A stretch of 64,000 bases of DNA from Holothuria scabra (lineage: Eukaryota; Echinodermata; Holothuroidea; Aspidochirotida; Holothuriidae). A program made the translations under genes and the position numbers. Positions within the stretch are counted from its first letter, which is position 1; each line of letters starts with the position of its first letter. This document shows positions 1 through 11,800 of this stretch, in pieces. The notes beneath the pieces are model-generated. The model was not told where the DNA came from, ran no database searches, and was given only the letters and a program-made list of their open reading frames with translations. The stretch spans positions 2,232,001-2,296,000 of the forward strand of contig CM074187.1 in the NCBI GenBank assembly GCA_037179385.1. Reading direction: 5' to 3'.

Positions 1-456
1 GTTTTCTTATGCAAAGAGATCGTTAAAAATTTCCTGTGGAGAACTGTGTGCTTCCAATATCTTGTGGAGAAAACTGACATACCAAGAGCACCTTAGTAAA
101 TTCAAAAGCATTTTAGACAGCTTTTAGGGAAGTCAAAAGTGCCTCTCACATTCTAAAAAAAAAGCAAAAATGGAATTAATCATTAAACTGAGTGGGAGTT
201 AAATTTACATGAGGAGAAGACTAGGAGAGTTTGTTCAGTAACAGTGAGTCTGTACTTTGGATGTAATATCCATTCACATCATTGCATAATCATAAATGAT
301 CAAAACTTTCTTCAAGTGTTTTTACTTTCATACATTTCATCTTTTATTTTTCGTCAATGATCATAATAGGTATGGTTTGAATTACACCTCTTCAAAATGT
401 TTTATATTTAATCGTGCATTTTTAAAATTTCACTTGATAATTTGTCTTTCTTATAG

Positions 457-628
457 AATTCACCTGAAGGTACACCGGTGTGAAGGAAGATGGGCGCATG
501 CACTAGAGCTATATGAAGAAGTATGTTGGCCTCTGTGTAATAAGACTCAAGCCTTGGCTGGGAAGAGGATCAAACAGAGTGCTTGCTTTGGCCCAGAATT
601 CTGGAGAGGAAGGAAGGAAGGAAGGTAA
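457..628 (+). CDS. possible terminal coding exon of a gene entering from the left
   Basis: A strong polypyrimidine acceptor (tttgtctttcttatag) ends at 456. Only one of the three forward frames stays open after it, to a TAA at 626-628. The peptide begins IHLKVHRCEGRWAHALELYE, and the first base (457) would complete a split codon. The stretch GRWAHALELYEEV resembles a helical TPR/PPR-like repeat, but one such match proves nothing. A GGAA run sits just before the stop, and its junction with gtaaaa could instead be a splice donor. Downstream to about 1,050 is stop-rich sequence with AATAAA near 1,040, which fits a 3' untranslated region. The function is unknown, and a chance open stretch remains quite possible. 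Confidence 0.3.
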
Positions 629-1045
629 AAAGCAAACCTTTATACTGCAAGTCAGGTTGTACTTTGAAAAGACAAAACTGGAGAAGATCTGTTCAAACCT
701 GGAAGAAAGGTTCCACAGTTATTGAGACTGCATACCAGGAACTGAAGAAGCCAGCACTGTGCAGACAGTATCATAAAACCACAGCACTTTAAATTCATGA
801 TGTTGTCAAGGAACAAATGCCATGGGAGGCATTTGAAATGATGGAAGGGAATACTAGGAACAAATTAAAGTGTGCTATTGACTCTGCTTCTTTATCGTCA
901 GCTGTAGCTCTGTGATGAAAGGAGAATATTTACCGAGAGCTTAAATCGGTAATGTAGAGATATTACATGTGGTGTGAATACATTGTCCTGTAAGAGATGA
1001 TAGTTTGCAATAGACTTTCGAGGGAAACGATTGCTCTGAAAATAA
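629..1045 (+). other. possible 3' untranslated region with AATAAA signal
   Basis: Stop-rich sequence follows the possible exon at 457-628 and ends at an AATAAA hexamer near 1,040-1,045. It would be the 3' UTR if that exon is real. AATAAA is common by chance in AT-rich DNA. Confidence 0.22.
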
Positions 1046-1934
1046 ACATGAATTTAAAACATACATGTACACCTTGCCCTCGTTACTGTTATTTCACATT
1101 GCACTGTATATTGTTTTCAAGTTTTTTCCTCCTTCCCTCAGACAAGGTGAAGTACTCACTAAAATATTAATTGTCAGCATTTTTAAAGACCCTCCACCCA
1201 ATCACAGTAGCTTGGTGAATTACCTTTTATGGTTTCAAACATATGAATCACATCCGATGTGTGTCTGCTTTAATGCTGGTGTCGCTTGCTAGAGACAAGA
1301 GTTTCAATAATGAGTAGTCTGCCAAGTCTGTTTTGATAAAGGGTATCCTCTTACCAAACACAGATGTCATTTAGACCTGAAAGAAAGCTGACATTATGTC
1401 TTAGTGCAAGTGTGAGGAGACATATATAGGGAAAGATTGATATGGAATGAACTATTGCACGGCAAGGGAGGATAGCTTTTCAGTGTAGAACAAGATAAAC
1501 TTAGAGCATAGACATAAAGGCATAAATAAGTCCAAGTTCTTGGCTACAAAAATCCATTGTTGGAGTGATACTGAAAGCAATGAAGATCACACGTGAAAAT
1601 GTCAAGATGGGATTTTGATGCCGGAGACTGGTACCATAGAGAGGGGATAGGGGCACTCACTTTCTATGATGAGGATAGGACTATTTACTTTGCTGTCTGC
1701 AGTAAATTTACCCAGCAATCTCTGGAAATTTTCATTTATTTTACTTGGCAGGTGCCCAAAGTTTGACAGTTGTTTTCTGCCATGTTCTTGAGTTCTGCTC
1801 ATCTTATTGAGCTAATAAAATGGGAATCCTGTGGTCAGTTCATAATTTTGTGTGTAAAACTTTGGTACTCAAAGTGGCTACAAATAATGTTTACCAGACA
1901 AGTTTTCTCAGTATTTGTTGAGTATGAATTTGCC
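1046..1934. other. anonymous non-coding stretch
   Basis: AT-rich sequence with no convincing exon, tRNA-like fold or repeat end that I can see. Confidence 0.5.
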
Positions 1935-1942
1935 ACATAGAA

Positions 1943-2281
1943 CAGTGGCGCAAATCCGGGGGGGGGGGGGGGCAAGGGGGGCCTTAGCCCCCTCAAGTGA
2001 AAAAGTGGCCATGCCAAATCATAATTTGCCCCCCCCCCTACAATTTGAGTAGACCTAAAAATACGGTCACCTTTTTTCATTTTTTTCTTCGCTCAAAACA
2101 AGTTTTTCTGAAGCTTCAGAAATGCTAGAACACAAGAACATCCGGGGGCTCCCCCCCCTGGACCCCCACAGGGGCTTTGCAAGCAGTGCCCACCACGCGT
2201 GCATGGTTTAATACTCATGGGCACATCATAAGCATTTTTGCCCCCCACCACCCCACTGTCAAACAGAGATTTGCGCCCCTG
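1943..2281. mobile_element. small non-autonomous hAT-like element (339 bp)
   Basis: The left end CAGTGGCGCAAATCC pairs with a right end whose reverse complement is CAGGGGCGCAAATCT. The 8-bp flanks are ACATAGAA (1,935-1,942) and ACACAGAA (2,282-2,289), matching at 7 of 8 positions. An 8-bp duplication with CAGNGG termini is the hAT signature. A 15-base G run begins 15 bp inside the left end, and the interior is C/G-tract rich with no coding capacity. Confidence 0.8.
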
Positions 2282-2289
2282 ACACAGAA

Positions 2290-3034
2290 TGTGCACATTT
2301 ACAAGAGGTTTCAGAATTTAGCAAAGTACATTCAACTCTCCTCTCCTTTGGTTGGATTCTAGTGCACAGAGTAAAAGAATATCTAAATTTCTAGGAAAAG
2401 GTTTCACGATTACTTACAAGAATGTTTTAGAATGTCTGCATGAATCGCTTTGTGGAAAACCTTTCTTGTCAATGATCTTCCAGCGTCTGTAGTTTTTTCC
2501 CTCTCTCTTTTTTCTGAAAATCTTCCTTTTTGTATCAGAATCATTTTCTAAATTTTTAAGAAGTGCCTGCGTAAAAGTTAATATATGCCAACCATTTTTG
2601 ATGAAAATGTCTAATACATTTATTATGTCTCTTTCATTCACTTGATATGCAATTTGTAAAAGGAGAATTGCAGATAAAAATTGAAATGAAATTAAACAGG
2701 TATAACCAGGTGTAGCTTAATAGCAGAATTTTTAAAAAGGAAAAACATTTAGCAAAATGGCCTGATATGTTTAATATGTAAGCAATGAAATGAAGGATGG
2801 AAACTTACATAATTTATTTGAAGTTTTATTTCCATTCTGTGGATTGTATCTAAGTAAATCAGTTTAAACACATTATAAAATTAACTGAAATATAAATAAG
2901 AGTAAGCCTCAAACTGTGGTTTTAGTCTCCCTTGTTAAAAGGCTGCTATTGTCACTTAAACTTCCAAGTTGTAGATGATTCCATTTAAGTAGATTTGCAC
3001 TTTTAATTTGTCTGCCTTTGAGATGAATTTCAGC
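2290..3034. other. anonymous non-coding stretch
   Basis: AT-rich. No exon with both splice signals and no recognisable repeat was found. Confidence 0.5.
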
Positions 3035-3218
3035 CAGTGATGTAGTCAATTCCAGAAACTTCGAGTCACAAGTTCGGCATTTTTAAACTTTCAAGGTCTC
3101 CAGTCCAGACTCTAACCAGAGTCCCTTCACTTCCTTAATGGGAAAAAAATCACCCCCCTGCCTAAGTCCTTGAAATTCTGAAGTCATGAGTCCAAGTCCA
3201 GACTTGACTACATCACTG
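3035..3218. mobile_element. 184-bp TIR element (hAT-like MITE)
   Basis: The left end CAGTGATGTAGTCAA and the right end TTGACTACATCACTG are perfect inverted repeats of 15 bp. The flanks ATTTCAGC and CTATCAAC agree at only 5 of 8 positions, so the target duplication is old or absent. The element has no coding capacity. Confidence 0.72.
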
Positions 3219-3393
3219 CTATCAACTGGCCAGCTCTTATGGACCATGCGCATTCCTTGTTTGGAGGAAAGTGCGTATCTTTGCAATTGCACCAGTAATT
3301 GCAGGCATGTATTTTGTCAACCTGTGGTGCAAACATGTAACTCTACTGAGTGCTGCATGCACCATTGTTTTCCACCTTTTTCAAACAGCTGTT

Positions 3394-3496
3394 ACAAAGG
3401 ATTGTGGGATAGAAGGTTGGTGAGTGTGTTTTTTATCACAGTTAATGCTGTTGACTTAAGCAACCCATGCCATGACCATATCCCACAATCCTTTGT
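3394..3496. repeat. foldback repeat with perfect 18-bp arms
   Basis: The arm ACAAAGGATTGTGGGATA (3,394-3,411) is perfectly inverted at 3,479-3,496. Partial pairing continues outward (tttcaaacag versus ctatttggaaa). This is probably the core of a palindromic MITE of about 140-150 bp. Confidence 0.7.
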
Positions 3497-3519
3497 GATT
3501 ACTATTTGGAAAAGGGTCT

Positions 3520-4106
3520 ATGTTAATTCCTAAGGTCTACGGTCAGTTTAGTGTAATATCAAAGACTTGTGAGATGAAAGGTAGGGAGTGGGAGGAAAAC
3601 TTTGTTGGGCATTCGGAATATAAAAGGGGGAGTTACCAAAAGTACTATTTTCCTCTGCTAAACTCAATGTGATCTTAGTTTTTGGCCTCTTCTGCTCATT
3701 TATTTCTCTGTTGCATAGTTTGAACTTGGTTTCCAGAAATTTATTTAAGTGCAATAGAAATTCTATTAGATTGTACAGGCTTTTATATTTCTGGCCTTGT
3801 GGTTGAAAATTTCTTTTAAGTTTTTTAAAGTTAGTCACTGGGAGCAATTATGTTTCTGTTGGGATGCATAGAAATTAATAATTATTGTGATGTGAAATTA
3901 TTCTTGTATAACCATCTTTTATGCCTTTTGATTGGTTTACTGTCGTTGACCCTATCACTGCTTCCATTTACCCAATGTTTTTCCTCCACTACAGTTATTT
4001 AACTCTAGCTGTGTAGTTGACTTTGTTAGCAGGGAATTCCAGGGGGTTTGTAGGTAAATCCCCTCCACTGAAACCCTCAATTCTCATGACCAAACTGTTC
4101 CTCTAT
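3520..4106. other. anonymous non-coding stretch
   Basis: AT-rich sequence with nothing recognisable. Confidence 0.5.
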
Positions 4107-4170
4107 CAGTGGCATAACTACTATGCAGTCAGGGCCAAATCCCGGGGGGGGGGGGGGCTAGGGGAGTGTC
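4107..4170 (+). mobile_element. single end of a hAT-like element
   Basis: CAGTGGCATAACTAC followed by a 14-base G run (4,144-4,157) matches the left-end layout of the element at 1,943 and of others in the window. No convincing right end was found, so the element is truncated or too diverged. Confidence 0.45.
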
Positions 4171-4292
4171 TGGGGGGTCTGGCACCCATAGTGATACTTT
4201 GTTTCCTAAAAACTTTTGAATGTGACAACCTTTCTTTATCTGGACATGGCATCAGGGGTTGGGCTGGCCAAGGTTCAGGTAGATTATCTTGA

Positions 4293-6047
4293 TTTGCTCA
4301 CATGAAAGGTAAATCCTTCAATAAAATCCCCCTGAAATTTCCAATTTTTCCTAAAGAATTTGGGAATTGCTAAATTTTCTTCCCTATAGGCTCCAAGTTT
4401 TCAAATATTTTTGGAAGGCTAATAACAACACCGTCACAGTAATATTGTTTGTTCCTATATTGCTCACAGAAATCTAAGTTCTAAGCTGATGGTAGACAAC
4501 TCATCTGTATTTGATAGGGTTGAAAAATGTGTGACGAAGACTTGAACAAGTCCAAATGTAATGCTTTTCACTTCCCAGATTCCAAGGAAATGCGTCAAGT
4601 TTTCAAAATTTATTTTTATTTCTTTTTTTTTTGTGAACCATCAGATGATACAGTTTGAGTAAGGAAATGCAAATTTAACCTTGGAATATTTATTGGGTAG
4701 AATGAACATTTGTGACATATGTCACTGACTTAAGAATTCCATTGTATACCCAGACAGGAAAGAAAAAGAGACACTACATATTCATTCTTAAACACAGGTA
4801 ATAATTAAAAGCTGACATGTTGTCATGTTGTCTTACACTATTCTGCTCACTATTGCATGTGGATATAAGGCCAGGGGCTGCACCAGAATGTCAAAGTTGG
4901 GGGAAGGGGAAAATAAGGGCAAAGGATAATGTTCGGGGAAAAAATTTGTGGGGCACCGCAAAACCGAACCTAAAGCTCCCATTCCTGGGGGTGGGAGTCC
5001 AGGCGAAGCTTTCTGAAGTTTTGAGGATATCTCTGTAGAAGTAATTAAGTCTCTGGAAAGGTATTTTATTTTTGTTTCCAGTTAACACAACTCCTAACTG
5101 ACCTAATCAGAGTGGACAAGGACAAGGACAGAGTGTGGGAGGAATGCCCCTCTGCCCTCACCCCTACTCCCTTCCCCCATGCCACCACTACATATTGCAG
5201 ATTTTTCAACTAAAAAATTCAGACAATGTTTACTATGTCAGCTCATTTTGAATGTCAGGATAGTTTTGTGAAACTTGTGACAAGGATAAACCAACAAGCA
5301 ATACATATGAATTCAACTGAATTCTTCCTGATGTACCACAAAAATATTTTGTATTGCTTCCTCTACCTTTGGTCCATGTCACCTTTAGTGGATTTTCAAA
5401 ATTTTCATCACATTTTGTCCATGATCATTCAAACACAAACTTATATTCATTTATGTATAATTATTGCTTTGCAACATCATTCAAGTGAAAACGTTTGTGT
5501 AAATTTATGGTAATGTGATCTTGTGAAAAAGCTTTATGAATAAGATGCCAGAATTTTGGTCAAAGCATCCTGTAAGTTATGTTTATTTTTAGAGTCCAAG
5601 GTTTTTAGCTCACACATGTACACATGTGTGAGGTTATCAAATGGGACAGATGGCATCAACTTTTTAACAGAAGTCTTCTTCTTCCTCATTTTTGGAGATT
5701 TGGGGCTGAAATTTTGGTGTATGATTGCATTGGAGGGGAGCATTCATACCCACCTACTTAACATTCGAATATAGGAAATTTAAGATGTGTTTTACAGCTG
5801 TTTTTTTATGGGTCAGTTCCTTTTGCCTGCTGAGCGGTTAGTTGTTTTTTTTATTGCACTAATAGCAGTGTGCTTGGTTGTGTATTCAGTTCTTATCTTG
5901 CACATATATGCAGGCTATTGAACCTGGTTCTTTATGTTACAGCTGGTTGAACAAAGCATTCACAGTACTATCACTGTATGCTTGTGTAGGTGGTCTCATA
6001 ATCAGCTGTGATCAGCTAGTGTGGAGAGAATAATTTGTAACCAGGGA
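4293..6047. other. anonymous non-coding stretch
   Basis: No supported exon. A degraded repeat end (CAGGGGCTGCACCAG) sits near 4,873, without a partner that I could find. Confidence 0.45.
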
Positions 6048-6103
6048 GTTACAACAGACCCTGTTGTAACTTATCTCAGGGAGGTGTTAATAACACCTCC
6101 CTG
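6048..6103. repeat. two adjacent perfect hairpins
   Basis: Hairpin 1 is GTTACAACAG-acc-CTGTTGTAAC at 6,048-6,070, with 10-bp arms and a 3-nt loop. Hairpin 2 is CAGGGAGGTGTT-aat-AACACCTCCCTG at 6,077-6,103, with 12-bp arms and a 3-nt loop. They are 6 bp apart. Confidence 0.8.
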
Positions 6104-8245
6104 CTTATCTGTTGCAGAGATACCTTTCACCCTGTTCTGTTCAGTTTATCATGAATTGGCCAAGCCAAGCAATACCAACATAACTGTTTGACTTCAATAA
6201 GCACAGTGCAGTAAGAACTTCTTGAGTCTCTGTGTTTCATTTTAATCAGTACAGAGCCATGCAGTGTTTACTTGTAGATTTATAGGTGCAACTGAGTGTA
6301 CTTTGCAATACCTGAGCAGTTTACAGGTACACCATACATAAGTTATTAATTTTATCTTACTGCCTAATGCCTTTAAAAATTCACAGCCCAGGCTTTCATG
6401 ATTTGAGAATATACACAGTGATATTTAGATCTACCATTAAGCTGTATCAGATGTAGATTTACATGCAAAACCACAAATGTTTTGTCTTCACTATTCTTTA
6501 CTTCCTTGCATTTAATTTTGTAATGTAAGGAGATTTAGGAAACAGATAACAGATAAAATTTGGTTCAACTTTGAGTTTCTCATTTTAACACACAAAACAG
6601 GTTGTGTAAGCTTCACAACAGTATCGCTGTTCCGGTCATTTTTTTCTTTTTTGAACCTCATGGGATGGGTACACAGTTTGTTCAGTGTGCATGATCAATA
6701 GGATTGCTCAGAATTATAGCTAGGAAATGTTTCTGTGGTAAATTTCACTTAAAGCAGTCAACACTCACCCCAAATTACAATTTTTGTAGCAGTCCACAGG
6801 AATTCTCAATTGGCAGAGCTCCTTGACTGACAGAAAGTTCAAAAGATTCAGAGAATCGTACCTCACAGTACTGAGAGTGTTTTGATTACAAACTGGGTTC
6901 TTGTATACTCACCCTGAAACAGTAAACTGAAATTGTGTCTGGATGAGGATGAGACAGCTGTCGCGAGTGCTTAAGTAATTGGGTTCGGAGAATTGAAAAT
7001 GTTTGGGATGTTGGTGTGTACAGTAGAGCTCCATTCCTTGTGACTGTCCCAACCGCTTGGCCTGGTATGGCTATGGGTACATCCCTAAACAAATTCATGA
7101 ACCATTATTATCAAAATATGTAGCAACCATGTCCACGTAGTATGACTCTTACCCTTATTTCAGACTTTGAAACAGTTTTGAAAGGTAAAAGATAATGTAC
7201 TGATGTTGCCATTGCCAGAACAAAACACACTTTTGTAATGAAATAGTTAAAATTCTGTGACCCCATTAAAATGGATCAATACATTTTAAGCACCATTTTG
7301 TCACACCCTTAATTTTTAGTTATAAAATCATTTTGCATCTTCATCCATACCTTTTTAGTACTTCTCATATTGTTGGTTAAATTTGCTTCAAGAAAAAATT
7401 ATGTTGGTGCATAAATTTTCGACTAACATTAGTGAAACCGAAATCAGTCAAAAGATCCTGAGCAGAAATCACAATCAACTTGAGTCAGTTGTAGTTAAAG
7501 TATATTTGTGGTTGCTAATATAATGCCAGATGAATTAAGCTTGCATTCTGAAGATAAAGGAAAGAATACAACCAAGTAATAAGATACTCCTTTATGGTGC
7601 AAGTTTTAAAAGGCAATCATTGTACATGAGATATATTTTTTATTTCTTATATTTGTACAAAACCATGTAAAATCATCATAGTTTTCATGAATGTCTTCAT
7701 CGTATCATTCTGTAAACAATATAAGAAACATACCTATTGATATGCTCTTTTCATTTTCTTTCTTGTGTGTTTTCCTTGAAGTTGTAAGCATTTCAATATT
7801 TGTAAGCCCTGTCACTGTAGAACCAAAACACCCATTGTTTTCCATGATTAGTGGTTCTTGTGAGAACAAAAGATTAGTGGGCCAGTGGCATTTTCGCCCA
7901 CCGTGTCCATACTCAAACACGTCATTGAGGCATGGGGGGGGGGGGGAGAGAGTGTGAATTGAGTGAAATTAGGACAAGAGGCATGGTGTTATAGGATTGA
8001 AGTTTTTCTCTTTTTTAGATTTTCAAAAAGATGCAAAATTAGAGAACAACACCTAGCCCCATTTTCTCCACTCTTTTGACTGTGGCCTGCTTTTGACATT
8101 TAAGATCTCCTTGATTGGGTAACTGCTTCCTAGAATTAAAAAAGTCCAGTTAAATGCACATTCCTTATGAAACTGAACTTTGTTTGTGTGTCTGCTGTAC
8201 ATTCATGGGTAGACGATACTGATCAGTGATTTTCATCATTCACCT
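6104..8245. other. anonymous non-coding stretch
   Basis: AT-rich. A 13-base G run lies at 7,934-7,946. I see no supported coding exon on either strand. Confidence 0.45.
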
Positions 8246-8829
8246 ATTGGAGACGGGTGGCGCCAGGATTTGCCCAGCAGGGGGACCAAGCTCCCTGAAA
8301 GGGAGGCCAGCATTTTGAGGCCCGGACAAAGGTGATGAATTAGGCTAGGTGGGTTTGTGGGACATGCCTTGGCCGAATTTGAGGTGTGCGTAGTGCACCG
8401 AAATTTTTGGCTTTCTCTTTGGCAAATATTTAAAAACTAGAGTTTGCTTAGCGGAAAATTTAAAAATTGTGAAGGAAATTTGGCTTTTATAAGGGCCATT
8501 AAAATGTTGGGGTGTTAATTGAAGAATCTGCCCTTTATATGGGCAATATCAAAAAGGTGATATAGACGACAGCTGAAATTTTTTTGTGGGTTATGCATTT
8601 CGTCGTACTTGGCCTGCTCTCAGAAGAAACTAGAAATTGGCTAGAAAAAATTTTCCCCCTTTTTGAACTTTTTTGAAACTTAAGAATTTAATTAAACCAG
8701 AAAGCCAAAAGGCTTAGTGATTCCTTGCCACTGAAAGGCCTTTTTTCACATTGACATTGCTTTGCAATGTTTTTCAATTAACAGGGCTCCATAATGCGCC
8801 CACAAAGTACACATGCATGGCATCCAATC

Positions 8830-11800
8830 TTCCTACATTGAGACCCCCCTTGCCCGTTGTGAACCCAAATGACATTTGACCTCCACCAAAAACTTCTGGG
8901 ACCATGTATTCACTATGTGCCATCTACAGGACAAGTTACAGGACCCTACAAGTGACCCTTCTTGAAAGACTGTGCAGGAAAGCTTGTCAGGCTTTGAACA
9001 TGCTGACTCCAAATGAACTTTGACCTTTCAGAAAATCAATAGGGATCATCTACCCAATACGACCAATCCACACACCAAATATGAGCACAGTCACATGTAC
9101 CGTTCTTGAGATATCGTGTTTAGAAAGTTTTGACCTTTTGACTTCTCATGACCCCAGATGACCTTTGACCTCCACCAAAAACAATAGGGATCATCTACTC
9201 AATATGGCCAACACACTCCCCAAATATGAGTATAGTCACATGTACCGTTCTCGAGATATCATGTTTACGAAGTTTTGACCTTTTGACCTCTCGTGACCCC
9301 AAATGACCTTTGATCTCCACCAAAAAAAGGAGAGATCATCTACTCAATATGGCCAATGCACACACCGAATATGTGACTAGCCACACTTACTCTTCTTGAG
9401 ATACCGTGTTTACAAGCAATTTCTAAGGAATTTACCTATTGACCTCTCGTGACCCCAAATGACCTTTAATCTCCACGAAAATCAGTAGGGATTATCTACT
9501 TAATATGACCAACCCACACACCAAATATGAGCGTAGTCACATGTACCGTTCTCGAGATATCGTGTTTACGAAGTTTTGACCTTTTGACCTCTCGTGACCC
9601 CAAATGACCTTTGATCTCCACCAAAAACAGGAGAGATCATCTACTCAATATGGCCAATGCACACACCGAATATGTGATTAGTCACACTTACTCTACTTGA
9701 GATACCGTGTTTACAAGCAATTTCTAAGGAATTTACCTATTGACCTCTCGTGACCCCAAATGATCTTTAATCTCCACGAAAATCGGTAGGTATTATCTAC
9801 TTAATATGACCAACTCACACACCAAATATGAGCATAGTCACATGTACAGTTCTCGAGATATCGTGTTTACGAAGTTTTGACCTTTTGACCTCTCGTGACC
9901 CCAAATGACCTTTGATCTCCACCAAAAACAGGAGAGATCATCTACTCAATATGGCCAATGCACACACCGAATATGTGATTAGCCGCACTTACTCTTCTTG
10001 AGATACCGTGTTTACAAGCAATTTCTAAGGAATTTACCTATTGACCTCTCGTGACCCCAAATGACCGTTAATCTCCACGAAAATCAGTAGGGATTATGTA
10101 CTTAATATGACCAATACTCCCCAAATATGAGTATAGTCACATGTACCATTCTCGAGATATCGTGTTTACGAAGTTTTGGCCTCTCATGACCCCAAATGAC
10201 CTTTGACCTCCACCAAAAACAATAGGGATCATCTACTCAATATGGCCAACACACTCCCCAAATATGAGTATAGTCACATGTACCGTTCTCGAGATATCAT
10301 GTTTACAAGTTTTGACCTCTCGTGACCCCAAATGACCTTTGATCTCCACCAAAAACAGTAGAGATCATCTACTCAATATGGCCAATGCACACACCGAATA
10401 TGTGATTAGTCACACTTACTCTTCTTGAGATACCGTGTTTACAAGCAATTTCTAAGGAATTTACCTATTGACCTCTCGTGACCCCAAATGACCTTTAATC
10501 TCCACGAAAATCAGTAGGGATTATCTACTTAATATGACCAACCCACACACCAAATATGAGCGTAGTCACATGTACCGTTCTCGAGATATCGTGTTCACGA
10601 AGTTTTGACCTTTTGACCTCTCGTGACCCCAAATGACCTTTGACCTCCACCAAAAACAATAGGGATCATCTACTCAATATCACCAACCCACACACCAAAT
10701 ATGAGCATAGTCACATGTACCATTCTCGAGATATCGTGTTTACGAAGTTTTGGCCTCTCATGACCCCAAATGACCTTTGACCTCCACCAAAAACAGTAGA
10801 GATCATCTACTCAATATGGCCAATGCACACACCGAATATGTGATTAGTCACACTTACTCTACTTGAGATACCGTGTTTACAAGCAATTTCTAAGGAATTT
10901 ACCTATTGACCTCTCGTGACCCCAAATGATCTTTAATCTCCACGAAAATCGGTAGGTATTATCTACTTAATATGACCAACTCACACACCAAATATGAGCA
11001 TAGTCACATGTACAGTTCTCGAGATATCGTGTTTACGAAGTTTTGACCTTTTGACCTCTCGTGACCCCAAATGACCTTTGATCTCCACCAAAAACAGGAG
11101 AGATCATCTACTCAATATGGCCAATGCACACACCGAATATGTGATTAGCCGCACTTACTCTTCTTGAGATACCGTGTTTACAAGCAATTTCTAAGGAATT
11201 TACCTATTGACCTCTCGTGACCCCAAATGACCGTTAATCTCCACGAAAATCAGTAGGGATTATGTACTTAATATGACCAATACTCCCCAAATATGAGTAT
11301 AGTCACATGTACCATTCTCGAGATATCGTGTTTACGAAGTTTTGGCCTCTCATGACCCCAAATGACCTTTGACCTCCACCAAAAACAATAGGGATCATCT
11401 ACTCAATATGGCCAACACACTCCCCAAATATGAGTATAGTCACATGTACCGTTCTCGAGATATCATGTTTACGAAGTTTTGACCTCTCGTGACCCCAAAT
11501 GACCTTTGATCTCCACCAAAAACAGTAGAGATCATCTACTCAATATGGCCAATGCACACACCGAATATGTGATTAGTCACACTTACTCTTCTTGAGATAC
11601 CGTGTTTACAAGCAATTTCTAAGGAATTTACCTATTGACCTCTCGTGACCCCAAATGACCTTTAATCTCCACGAAAATCAGTAGGGATTATCTACTTAAT
11701 ATGACCAACTCACACACCAAATATGAGCATAGTCACATGTACAGTTCTCGAGATATCGTGTTTACGAAGTTTTGACCTTTTGATCTCTCGTGACCCCAAA

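Noticed and set aside
3083..3292. 69-codon minus-strand frame
   Set aside because: Overlaps the 184-bp TIR element and has no gene signals.
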